Shown: in pieces, positions 52,539-60,647 of the stretch
Layout of the letters: each line of letters opens with the position of its first letter
How positions within the stretch are numbered: the stretch's first letter is position 1
Origin: Pseudomonas fluorescens
Lineage (GTDB): Bacteria > Pseudomonadota > Gammaproteobacteria > Pseudomonadales > Pseudomonadaceae
DNA length: 64,000 bases
NCBI RefSeq assembly: GCF_900215245.1
Contig: NZ_LT907842.1
Span: forward strand, 6,014,001-6,078,000
Reading direction: 5' to 3'
The notes under the pieces: generated by a model
What the model saw: the letters and a program-made list of their open reading frames with translations, nothing else
Databases searched by the model: none
What the model was told of the DNA's origin: nothing
Position numbers and translations under genes: made by a program

Positions 52539-54404
52539 ATGAAGCGCAGCCGGTGGTATCGTGCGTTTTCGAAAAAGGGGCCAGCCGAACATTTTTGGCT
52601 GTCATTGTTGTGCTTTTCGGCACTGGTGATTGCCAGCTTTCTGCTGTTTGAACAACAGATTGAAGACTTCCTGGTTCATCTGAACCTGTACCAGCCTTCC
52701 ACGCCTGCACAGACGCTGAACCTTGCACTGCTGCTGATCGCCCTGCTCGCCCTCGACGTGGTGCTGCCGGTGCCTTCCAGCATGGTCGCATTGCTGGCAG
52801 TGGCAGTGCTCGGCAGCGTCGGTGGTTACTTGGTGATTGTTATCGGCCTGTGCCTCGGCGCCGGGCTGGGGTATGCGTTGGGCGCCGGCTATTTTCGGCT
52901 GTTGGCCGGGCGCCTCGGCTTGCATCAACGCTCGCCTGGGCAGTTGGGGTATCGGCTGGGCACGCTGTCGTTGATCTGCCTGCGCGGTGTGCCGGTGTTG
53001 GCGGAAACCTCGGTGGTGGCCGCCGGGATGCAACGCTATCCGCTGCGGGCGTTTTTGCTGATTACCACCTTGGCCAATGCCGGTCTCGCGCTGGCCTACA
53101 CGGCCATCGGCACGTTCCTGATCGAACAGAACGCGCTACTGGTGACCCTTCTCGCCAGCATGGTATTGCCGGTGGTGTTTGTTGCCGGCTACAGCCTGCT
53201 CAAGCGCAAGCCCGGTGTGGAGCCGCCCCTGCGCGGGCGGTTCGAGGTCAGTTACGACTACCCGGTGATCTTCACCGACCACCTGTTCGAACCGCGCAAC
53301 CCTTGCCTGCACCGCGTGCTCACCGCGCAACACCACGCCCCGGTGACGGTGATGGTGTTCGCCGATGAGCAACTGCTGCACAGCGCGCCGCAGTTGCGCG
53401 AACAGATCGACGCCTATTTCGCCGCCCATGCCGACCTGCATTTGCAAACCGCGCCCCTCGCAGTACCGGCCGGTGAACTGAGCAAAACCTCACAGGTGTT
53501 GGAGCAGCTGTACACCGACATGCTGCAACACGGCCTCGACCGGCATTGCTACGTGCTGGCCCTGGGCGGTGGCGCGGTGCTGGATGCGGTGGGCTACGCC
53601 TGCGCCACGTTCCACCGGGGCATTCGCCTGATCCGTATTCCCAGCACCGTGCTGGCCCAGAACGACGCCGGCATCGGCGTGAAAAACGGCATCAATGCCT
53701 TCGGCCAGAAGAACCTGCTGGGCGCCTTCTACCCCGCCACGGCGGTGATCAATGACTTCCAGTTGCTGACCAGCCTGACCCGCCGCGACCAGATCGCCGG
53801 GCTGGCCGAAGCGGTGAAAGTCGCGCTGATCAAGGACCCGGCATTCTTCGAGTGGATGGAACGCCACGCCGACGCCCTCGCCCACTTCGACCACGCGGCA
53901 AGCCGCTACGCGATTCGCCGTTGCGCCGAGCTGCACCTTGGGCACATCACCGGCGCCGGCGACCCCTTCGAACGTGGCAACGGCCGGCCCCTGGATTACG
54001 GACACTGGGCTGCACACAAACTGGAGAACCTCAGCCACCACCGGTTGCGCCATGGCGAAGCCGTTGCGGTGGGCATGGCCTTGGACGGGCTGTATGCCAA
54101 TGCACTCGGGCTGTTGAGCGACGTCGACACGCAACGGGTCATGAGCCTATTGCGCAAGCTGGGGTTCAACTTGTGCCCACCGGAGCTGAGCTTGCAGGAT
54201 GCGCAGGGCCGCTCACCGCTGTTGCTCGGCCTGGAGGAATTTCGCCAGCATTTGGGTGGGCAGCTGTCGATCCCGATGCTCAACGGCATCGGCCAGTCGG
54301 TCGACCTGCATGAAATCGACAGCACACAGATGGAAGCTGCCCTGCACCGGTTGTCGAGCCGCAGCGCTGCGCCGCTGGCCCTCGGCGAGGGGTACGCGCA
54401 ATGA
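52539..54404 (+). CDS. eboD: EboD-like sugar-phosphate cyclase fused to VTT/DedA membrane domain
   Basis: The 621-aa two-part protein has N-terminal residues of about 20-215 with five or six hydrophobic helices and the pattern of a VTT/DedA-family membrane domain (GLGYALGAGYFRLLAGRLGL, LICLRGVPVLAETSVVAAGM). From about 235 onward it is a dehydroquinate-synthase-like cyclase. That part has ALGGGAVLDAVGYACATFHRG (near 343), IPSTVLAQNDAGIGVKNGIN, and zinc ligands Glu in GLAEAVKVALI and His in LRHGEAVAVGM (near 505). EboD proteins are DHQS-like; the fused membrane domain is notable. AAGGG lies 8 bases before ATG 52539. Its stop overlaps eboC (ATGA). Confidence 0.88.
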   Translation: MKRSRWYRAFSKKGPAEHFWLSLLCFSALVIASFLLFEQQIEDFLVHLNLYQPSTPAQTLNLALLLIALLALDVVLPVPSSMVALLAVAVLGSVGGYLVIVIGLCLGAGLGYALGAGYFRLLAGRLGLHQRSPGQLGYRLGTLSLICLRGVPVLAETSVVAAGMQRYPLRAFLLITTLANAGLALAYTAIGTFLIEQNALLVTLLASMVLPVVFVAGYSLLKRKPGVEPPLRGRFEVSYDYPVIFTDHLFEPRNPCLHRVLTAQHHAPVTVMVFADEQLLHSAPQLREQIDAYFAAHADLHLQTAPLAVPAGELSKTSQVLEQLYTDMLQHGLDRHCYVLALGGGAVLDAVGYACATFHRGIRLIRIPSTVLAQNDAGIGVKNGINAFGQKNLLGAFYPATAVINDFQLLTSLTRRDQIAGLAEAVKVALIKDPAFFEWMERHADALAHFDHAASRYAIRRCAELHLGHITGAGDPFERGNGRPLDYGHWAAHKLENLSHHRLRHGEAVAVGMALDGLYANALGLLSDVDTQRVMSLLRKLGFNLCPPELSLQDAQGRSPLLLGLEEFRQHLGGQLSIPMLNGIGQSVDLHEIDSTQMEAALHRLSSRSAAPLALGEGYAQ

Positions 54405-55279
54405 GCCCGATGAAAACCTGGATGACCCTTGGCCGGGTGTCCAACCTGCCCACGGTGTGGACCAACACCCTGGCCGCCGCCCTGCTCGCCAGCAGTGCCG
54501 GGGCAATGGCACCGCCGTCGTCACTGGTGTGGGTGCTGCTGTTGATCACGCTGTCGTTGCTGTACCTGGCCGGCATGCTGCTGAACGACTTGCTGGACGC
54601 CGACTGGGACCAGCAACACCACAACCCGCGGCCGATCACCCTGGGCCTGGCCAGCCGTCAGCACGTGGGCCTGGCCACGGCGCTGCTGCTGATCCTCGCG
54701 GCGGCGGCAGTGCTGGGCCTGAGCCGGCTGATCGCCGAGCCGCACTGGCTGCTTGGCAGCGTGGTGCTGCTGGTGGGCTGCATCTTCGGCTACAACCTGC
54801 TGCACAAGAAATACGCGCACAGCGTCTGGCTGATGGGCGCCTGCCGCTCGGCGCTGTACCTCACGGCGGCCGCCAGCCTGGCCGTGCCGCCGGAGCCGAT
54901 CTGGCTGTGCGCGATCCTGCTCGGGGTGTACATCAGCGGTTTGACCTACCTGGCCCGTCAGGAGCACCGCAACCAACTGATCAGCCGCCTGCCGTTGCTG
55001 TTGATGCTGAGCCCGCTGGCCTTGGCGATCTACGCCAACAACGTGTGGTTCTGGCCGGTGCTGCTGCTCTGGCTGGGGTGGTTGGGCTGGCACTACTGGA
55101 CGTACCTGGCCCACCCGCAACAGCGCAAGGTGCGTGCGTTTATCGGGGCAGGCCTGGCCGCCTTGCCACTGTTTGACGCGCTGGTGCTGGCCGTGGCCAA
55201 CCAGCCGTTGGGCAGCCTGCTGTGTGTGCTGGTGTTTTTCCTGCTCCCCCACTTTCAGCGTTGGATCAAGCCGACATGA
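54401..55279 (+). CDS. eboC: EboC-like UbiA-family prenyltransferase
   Basis: The 292-aa inner-membrane protein is of the UbiA superfamily, with about eight helices. The first Asp-rich motif is NDLLDADWDQQ (near residue 65), matching NDxxDxxxD. The second motif region in the later loop is weak. Members attach prenyl chains to aromatic or other acceptors. In ebo clusters EboC is thought to prenylate the exported compound or its carrier (inference from the cyanobacterial system). It overlaps eboD and eboA by ATGA junctions, so it is translationally coupled at both ends. Confidence 0.88.
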   Translation: MSPMKTWMTLGRVSNLPTVWTNTLAAALLASSAGAMAPPSSLVWVLLLITLSLLYLAGMLLNDLLDADWDQQHHNPRPITLGLASRQHVGLATALLLILAAAAVLGLSRLIAEPHWLLGSVVLLVGCIFGYNLLHKKYAHSVWLMGACRSALYLTAAASLAVPPEPIWLCAILLGVYISGLTYLARQEHRNQLISRLPLLLMLSPLALAIYANNVWFWPVLLLWLGWLGWHYWTYLAHPQQRKVRAFIGAGLAALPLFDALVLAVANQPLGSLLCVLVFFLLPHFQRWIKPT

Positions 55280-55959
55280 ACATGCGCCTGGATCGCCTCA
55301 CCGAACAACGCCAAGCCTTGCGCCAACAACTGCAGGCGCCCCAATTGCAGTGGTGGCAGCAGGCTCAGGCGCAGCTTGCGCAACAACCGGACGCCACCAC
55401 CGCGGCGCTGTTGAGCGGCCAGTGCAAGCGTCATCTGCCCGGCCATACCGTCGCGTTGGCACGTGCGTTGGCGTTGGCCCATGCGCTGGAACACACCCCG
55501 CAGGACGCACACTTGCCGCTGCTGCGCCAACTGTTCCTGTGGGGCGACGATCAGGAAAAAATCGCCCTGCTGGGCGCCCTCGACTGGCTCGACAGTGACG
55601 GGGTGTGCCTGGAACTGGCGTTGCAGGCCGGGCGCACCAGCAACCCGCAGGTGTTCGCCGCCCTCGCCCTCGACACGGCCTACCCGTCACGGCATTACCC
55701 GGAGCGCGCCTTTCACCAGTTGGTGTTGAAAGCACTCGGCATGGGCCTCGACATCGGACGCCTGGTCGGCCTGCCGCAGCACCACAGCGTCAGCCTCAAC
55801 CAACTGGCGCTCGACCTGCTCGATGAACAACTGGCGGCCGCACGCAGCGTGTCCCCAGGTTTGCCCCGAGTGATCGCCTTTGACCTGCTCAGCCCGGCGC
55901 AACACCAACGCCTGCGCGGCTTGCGCCTGCCGCCGGAATGGCACGCCTACTTGAATTGA
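55276..55959 (+). CDS. eboA: EboA-domain protein
   Basis: The 227-aa soluble protein is mostly helical, rich in Gln, Leu and Ala. It has the EboA pattern: a helical repeat-like central part (LRQLFLWGDDQEKIALLGALDWL) and LALDTAYPSRHYPERAFHQLVLKAL. No catalytic motif is known for this family. ATG 55276 overlaps the eboC stop. Together with eboB-F it marks the cluster as ebo type. Confidence 0.82.
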   Translation: MNMRLDRLTEQRQALRQQLQAPQLQWWQQAQAQLAQQPDATTAALLSGQCKRHLPGHTVALARALALAHALEHTPQDAHLPLLRQLFLWGDDQEKIALLGALDWLDSDGVCLELALQAGRTSNPQVFAALALDTAYPSRHYPERAFHQLVLKALGMGLDIGRLVGLPQHHSVSLNQLALDLLDEQLAAARSVSPGLPRVIAFDLLSPAQHQRLRGLRLPPEWHAYLN

Positions 55960-55991
55960 TGCACACCGCCTGCCCTTGACGAGGATTCACC

Positions 55992-56876
55992 ATGCTCAAG
56001 TACTTCGATCCGCATATTCATATGGTCAGCCGCACCACCGACGACTACCAGAACATGGCCGCCGCCGGGATCACCGGGGTTATCGAACCGGCGTTCTGGC
56101 AAGGCCAGGCGCGCACCAGCGTCGGCAGTTTCGTCGACTACTTCGACACGCTGCTGGGCTGGGAACGCTTTCGCGCGAGCATGTTCGGCATCCATCACTT
56201 CTGCACCATCGGCCTTAACCCCAAAGAAGCGAATGACCTGTCGATCGCCAATGAAGTGCTGGAAATCCTGCCGCGTTATCTGGTGAAGGACGGCGTGGTG
56301 GCGGTGGGCGAAATCGGCTACGACGACATCACCCCCGAAGAGGATCGCTTTCTCGCGGCGCAGCTTGAGCTGGCGAAACAATTCAACCTGCCAGTGCTGG
56401 TGCATACGCCGCACCGCGACAAGATCGGTGGCACCAAACGCACACTGGCGGTCATCCGCGAGGTGGGGATTGCCGAGCACCTGGTGATTATTGACCACCT
56501 CAACGAACTGACCCTGCCGCTGGTGCTGGACAGCGAGTGCTGGCGCGGCCATTCCATCTACCCCAACACCAAGATGTCGGAGCAGCGCATGGTCGCCCTG
56601 CTCATGGAATACGGCACCGAGAAAATGGTGGTCAACAGCGCCGCCGACTGGGGCATCAGCGACCCGCTCAAGGTGCCCAAGACCGGCCAGGCAATGTTGG
56701 CGGCGGGCTTTACTGAAGCCCAGGTAGAACAGGTGCTGTTCCACAACCCAGTGGACTTTTTTGCCCAGAGCGGCCAGCTGGACAAAGGCCTGGTCAGCAC
56801 CCCGCTGCCCATCGACCAACGCAAGCAATGGCAGGAAAACTCGGCCCTGCGCGGCCAGGAACCGGTGGTTAAATGA
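55992..56876 (+). CDS. eboB: EboB-like TatD-family metal-dependent hydrolase
   Basis: The 294-aa TIM-barrel hydrolase belongs to the amidohydrolase/TatD family. Metal ligands are visible in order: His8 and His10 (FDPHIHM), Glu107 (VGEIGY), His138 (VLVHTP), His169 (IIDHLNE) and Asp219 (SAADWG). All catalytic positions are therefore intact. The substrate is unknown. AGGA precedes the ATG; this is the only ebo gene junction with a clear gap (32 bp). It overlaps eboE by ATGA. Confidence 0.87.
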   Translation: MLKYFDPHIHMVSRTTDDYQNMAAAGITGVIEPAFWQGQARTSVGSFVDYFDTLLGWERFRASMFGIHHFCTIGLNPKEANDLSIANEVLEILPRYLVKDGVVAVGEIGYDDITPEEDRFLAAQLELAKQFNLPVLVHTPHRDKIGGTKRTLAVIREVGIAEHLVIIDHLNELTLPLVLDSECWRGHSIYPNTKMSEQRMVALLMEYGTEKMVVNSAADWGISDPLKVPKTGQAMLAAGFTEAQVEQVLFHNPVDFFAQSGQLDKGLVSTPLPIDQRKQWQENSALRGQEPVVK

Positions 56877-58093
56877 GCCGCCGCAGCGGCTGGACCGCGC
56901 CCCAGGTCGGGTATTGCAGCAATGTGCACCCGACCCGTGACCTGGCCGGGTTACGCGCCTCTATCGAGCAGCACTTTCAGGGTGTGCGACAGCTGCGGGG
57001 GCTGCGCGAACAGGACAGCGGCTTGTGGATCTGCGCTCACGCGGCGGCGCAATTACAACAGGCTACAGCGTGCGCGCCATTTCTGGAGTTGCTCGATCGC
57101 ACCGGCTTGCGCCTGACGTCGCTGAACGGTTTTCCCTATGGCGAATTCCATCAGGGCGCGGTGAAAGCCGCGGTGTATCTACCCAACTGGGCCGACCCGC
57201 AGCGGCTGGACTACAGCCTGAACCTGGCGCGCATCCTTGCGCAGGCCTTGCCGGCCGACTGCCACCACGGGGTGATTTCCACGGTGCCGCTGGGTTATGC
57301 CGCCACGTGGACCGCGCCAATGCAGGCACGCGCCGACGAGCACCTCAACCAGCTCACTGCCGCACTCGCCAGCCTGCACCGGGAAACCGGCAAGCAGATC
57401 GTGTTCTGTCTGGAGATGGAGCCCGATTGCGTGCTGGAGAACACCGCGCAGGCCATCGCGTTCTTCCAGCGCCGGCAGCGCCTGGACCCGAACCATGCTT
57501 ACCTGGCCCTGTGTTTTGACGTGTGCCACCAGGCGGTGATGTTCGAGGACTGCTACCAATCGCTGGCCAGGCTGCGTCAAGCCCAGGTGCCCGTGGGCAA
57601 GATCCAGCTGTCCAACGCGATGATCTGTCGCCTGCCGACTCAGGACGCACTGCGCCGCGAACACGTGCTCAACACCCTGAGCACCTTCACCGAAACCACC
57701 TACCTGCATCAGGTAAAAGCCCTCGACCCCTACGGCCGCGTCATCAGCTGGCCGGACCTGCCGGCCGCGCTCGCTGACTGCAACGGGTTGCGCGAACTGC
57801 GTATTCATTTCCATATCCCGCTGTTCAGCGAACACTTGCTGTTGCCTGAACTCAGCGGCAGCCAGGCCGCGTTGGCACAGACGTTCGATTACCTGGCGGC
57901 CCATGGCGACTTCCGCCCGGTGCTCGAAGTGGAAACCTACAGCTGGGGTGTGTTGCCCGCGCAACTGCGGCCCACCACCGAGCGGGCGCAACTGGAAGGG
58001 ATCGCCGCCGAGTTGCGCTGGGTCGAGGAGCAACTGCGCCAGCGCAACCTGCTGCTCGCGCTGATGCACGAGGCCTACGCCCATGCGCTCTGA
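56873..58093 (+). CDS. eboE: EboE-like TIM-barrel metabolite traffic protein
   Basis: The 406-aa protein has a sugar phosphate isomerase/epimerase-like TIM barrel. Segments such as LTSLNGFPYGEFHQGAVK, FCLEMEPDCVLENT and CFDVCHQAVMFEDC carry the Glu, Asp and His pattern of xylose-isomerase-like metal sites. The family is annotated as metabolite traffic protein EboE; its reaction is not established. There is no signal peptide. It starts inside the eboB stop (ATGA), and its last codons overlap eboF by 11 bp. Confidence 0.85.
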   Translation: MSRRSGWTAPQVGYCSNVHPTRDLAGLRASIEQHFQGVRQLRGLREQDSGLWICAHAAAQLQQATACAPFLELLDRTGLRLTSLNGFPYGEFHQGAVKAAVYLPNWADPQRLDYSLNLARILAQALPADCHHGVISTVPLGYAATWTAPMQARADEHLNQLTAALASLHRETGKQIVFCLEMEPDCVLENTAQAIAFFQRRQRLDPNHAYLALCFDVCHQAVMFEDCYQSLARLRQAQVPVGKIQLSNAMICRLPTQDALRREHVLNTLSTFTETTYLHQVKALDPYGRVISWPDLPAALADCNGLRELRIHFHIPLFSEHLLLPELSGSQAALAQTFDYLAAHGDFRPVLEVETYSWGVLPAQLRPTTERAQLEGIAAELRWVEEQLRQRNLLLALMHEAYAHAL

Positions 58094-59519
58094 GCAACCG
58101 CTGCTGCTGATCAATGTGGTCGGGCTGACGCCGTCGCTGCTGGGTGAGGCAACGCCGCACATCAATGCGCTGCTCAAGACCGCCCAGATGGCCCACTTGC
58201 AACCGGTGTTCCCTGCCGTCACCTCAACGGTCCAGGCTTCGATCCTCACCGGCGCACCGCCCTCGCAGCACGGCATCGTCGGCAATGGCTGGTACTTTCG
58301 CGACCAGGCCGAAGTGCGTTTCTGGCTGCAACCCAATGCGCTGATCCAGGGTGAAAAGGTCTGGCACACGCTCAAGCGTGAGCTTCCGGGCTTTCGCTGC
58401 AGCCAGTTGTTCTGGTGGTACAACATGTACGCCGACGTGGACGCCGCAATCACCCCGCGCCCGCACTACCCGGCGGATGGTCGCAAACAATTCGGCCTGT
58501 ATTCGTCGCCGCCCGGGCTGCACGAACAGATCGAACGGCAGATTGGCGAGTTTCCGTTTCCAGGGTTCTGGGGCCCGGCGGCAGGTATTGCTTCGAGCCG
58601 CTGGATCGTCGATTGCGCGATGGCCGAGTTCCAGATCAACCGGCCCCACCTGCAGTTGATCTACTTGCCGCACCTCGATTACAGCTTGCAGCGCTTGGGG
58701 CCCGATCACCCGTCGATTGCTGATGAAGTGCGGGCCATCGACATGCAAGTGGGGCGCCTGCTGACCTTCGCCCAAGCGCAAGGCGCGGCGGTGATGCTGC
58801 TGTCTGAATATGGCATTGAGGCCGTCGAGCAGTCGCTGTCGATCAACCGTGTATTGCGCGCCGAAGGCCTGTTGCAGGTGCGCCAGTCCCTGAGCTGGGA
58901 ATTGCTCGACCCCGGCGCCAGCGCGGCGTTTGCCGTGGCCGACCATCAGGTCGCGCATGTCTACGTGAAGCAGGCGCAGGACATCCCGCGGGTCAAGGCC
59001 TTGCTGCAACGCCAGCCCGGCATCGAGCAGGTGCTGGACAAGGCCGAACAACGCGCCTGGCAGCTGGACCACCCGCGCAGCGGCGAGTTGGTGGCCGTGG
59101 CCGCCGCCGGTTTCTGGTTCGATTACTACTACTGGCTGGACGATCGCAAAGCACCGGATTTCGCGCGCACCGTGGACATCCACCGCAAGCCCGGTTACGA
59201 CCCGGTCGAGCTGTTTATCGACCCGGCGATTCGTTTCCCCAGACTGAAAGTGGCGCGCCGCCTGCTGCAAAAAAAGCTCGGCTTTCGCTACTACATGGAC
59301 CTCATACCCCTGGACACCGCCCTGGTACGCGGCAGCCACGGTCGCTTACCCAGCAGCGCACAGACCGGCCCGCTGCTGATCACCAATTGCGCACTGGCGT
59401 TGCCGCAACACCTGGCGGCGACGGCAGTGAAGCAACTGCTCCTGGAACATTTCCTGGGGCGCCCCCACCTCGAACTGGCCACAGCCAAGGAGTTTCCATG
59501 CGGCGAGCCTTATCTATAA
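58083..59519 (+). CDS. eboF: EboF-like alkaline-phosphatase-superfamily protein
   Basis: The 478-aa member of the phosphodiesterase/nucleotide pyrophosphatase group has the nucleophile region FPAVTSTVQASILTG (Thr47) and SQHGIVGNGWYF. HLDYSLQRLGPD, LLSEYGIEAV and DIHRKPGYDP carry further metal positions. Compared with typical NPP enzymes, the SDHG motif is SEYG, the Asp-x3-His pair reads D-YSL-Q, and the first Asp position reads INVVG. The two-metal site therefore looks altered and activity is uncertain. The gene overlaps eboE at its start and the next gene by 22 bp at its end. Confidence 0.85.
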   Translation: MRSEQPLLLINVVGLTPSLLGEATPHINALLKTAQMAHLQPVFPAVTSTVQASILTGAPPSQHGIVGNGWYFRDQAEVRFWLQPNALIQGEKVWHTLKRELPGFRCSQLFWWYNMYADVDAAITPRPHYPADGRKQFGLYSSPPGLHEQIERQIGEFPFPGFWGPAAGIASSRWIVDCAMAEFQINRPHLQLIYLPHLDYSLQRLGPDHPSIADEVRAIDMQVGRLLTFAQAQGAAVMLLSEYGIEAVEQSLSINRVLRAEGLLQVRQSLSWELLDPGASAAFAVADHQVAHVYVKQAQDIPRVKALLQRQPGIEQVLDKAEQRAWQLDHPRSGELVAVAAAGFWFDYYYWLDDRKAPDFARTVDIHRKPGYDPVELFIDPAIRFPRLKVARRLLQKKLGFRYYMDLIPLDTALVRGSHGRLPSSAQTGPLLITNCALALPQHLAATAVKQLLLEHFLGRPHLELATAKEFPCGEPYL

Positions 59520-60637
59520 CTGTCCTGAGTGCACTGGCCGGATTGGCCCATGCCCAAGACGCCACCCCTTTCGACTGCACCCAGTTCCTGCAGTTTGGAG
59601 GCAACCTCGACAAGACCCGCGCGGCCTTCGTGCAAAGCCGCGACACGCTCGCCTGGAACTGGTTTGCCTGCCTGAACCAGACCGTCTCCGCGCAAAGCCC
59701 GGATCGGGTCTGGGAGACCATGAAGCCTTCGGATCAGGTCTACCTGAGCGATGGCGCCCAGCCCCTGCCGTATGCCGAGCGCGAGCCCCTGCCGAACGAC
59801 GTGATTGCACAGGCACAAAAACTCGGCATGAACCTCAACCGGATGTTTCACAACCTCAATGCCACGCAGCAAGTGGACGGGTTGATCCTGCAGATGGGCG
59901 GCCAGGTGCCGGCGGCGCAAAAAGGCCAGCCGGTGCGTTTTCAACTGTTGATGGGCCAGGACACCTTCAACTACATCGTGCAGCAGAACGTCTACAACGT
60001 GAATGGCCAGGCCGCGCTGACCAGCGACCTGGCATTCCCCTCCACCGCCTGGGAGTTGAAGGCCGCCTGGCTGTGGATCGGCAACGACCCGACTTATCAG
60101 CAGCAACTGGTCAAGGATGGCTACTACATCGCCCAGGCCTACTATCAGCAGGACGGCCAATACCGGGTCGGCTACGCCGCGCTCAGCGGTTTGCATGTGA
60201 TCAACAAACTGAACCCCGACTGGGTGTGGACCACCTTCGAAAACCGCAACAACAGCAAGTACACGGTGAACAACGCGACGCCTGCAACGCCGATGACCAA
60301 CAGCACCGGGCCGACAAAGGCGGCGCAGCCGGTGAACACGACGTTTCAGGCCAACTTCCCGGCCCTGGCGCAGTACGAGTTGATCGGCGTGCAGTCCAAT
60401 ACCGTGCCGACGTTGCTCGCCAACTCCCAGCTGGAGTCGGCGTTCCAGAGCGAGTCTTCGTGTTTCGCCTGCCACAGCACTGCCGCGTATTCAGCGAAAA
60501 AAGGCTACTTCAATTTCGCCCTCAAACAACAGGGCGGCATCGTGTACCCCACGGCTGAACTGCCGGCCTCCGACTTCGTCGGCTACCACAAACTGGACTT
60601 TGTCTGGTCGCTCAAACGCGCCCAGTGGCAACGCTAA
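59498..60637 (+). CDS. Exported single CxxCH (c-type cytochrome-like) protein
   Basis: The 379-aa protein has a signal peptide (MRRALSITVLSALAGLAHA) and is predicted periplasmic. One haem-binding motif, CFACH, lies near residues 322-326. The rest is Gln/Asn- and Tyr-rich with no fold I recognise. The sequence resembles proteins annotated only as cytochrome c family. The ATG overlaps the end of eboF, with AAGGAG eight bases upstream, tying it to the ebo transcript. An oxidising or electron-passing role on the exported compound is a guess from position. Confidence 0.75.
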   Translation: MRRALSITVLSALAGLAHAQDATPFDCTQFLQFGGNLDKTRAAFVQSRDTLAWNWFACLNQTVSAQSPDRVWETMKPSDQVYLSDGAQPLPYAEREPLPNDVIAQAQKLGMNLNRMFHNLNATQQVDGLILQMGGQVPAAQKGQPVRFQLLMGQDTFNYIVQQNVYNVNGQAALTSDLAFPSTAWELKAAWLWIGNDPTYQQQLVKDGYYIAQAYYQQDGQYRVGYAALSGLHVINKLNPDWVWTTFENRNNSKYTVNNATPATPMTNSTGPTKAAQPVNTTFQANFPALAQYELIGVQSNTVPTLLANSQLESAFQSESSCFACHSTAAYSAKKGYFNFALKQQGGIVYPTAELPASDFVGYHKLDFVWSLKRAQWQR

Positions 60638-60647
60638 GGAGCCTCAC

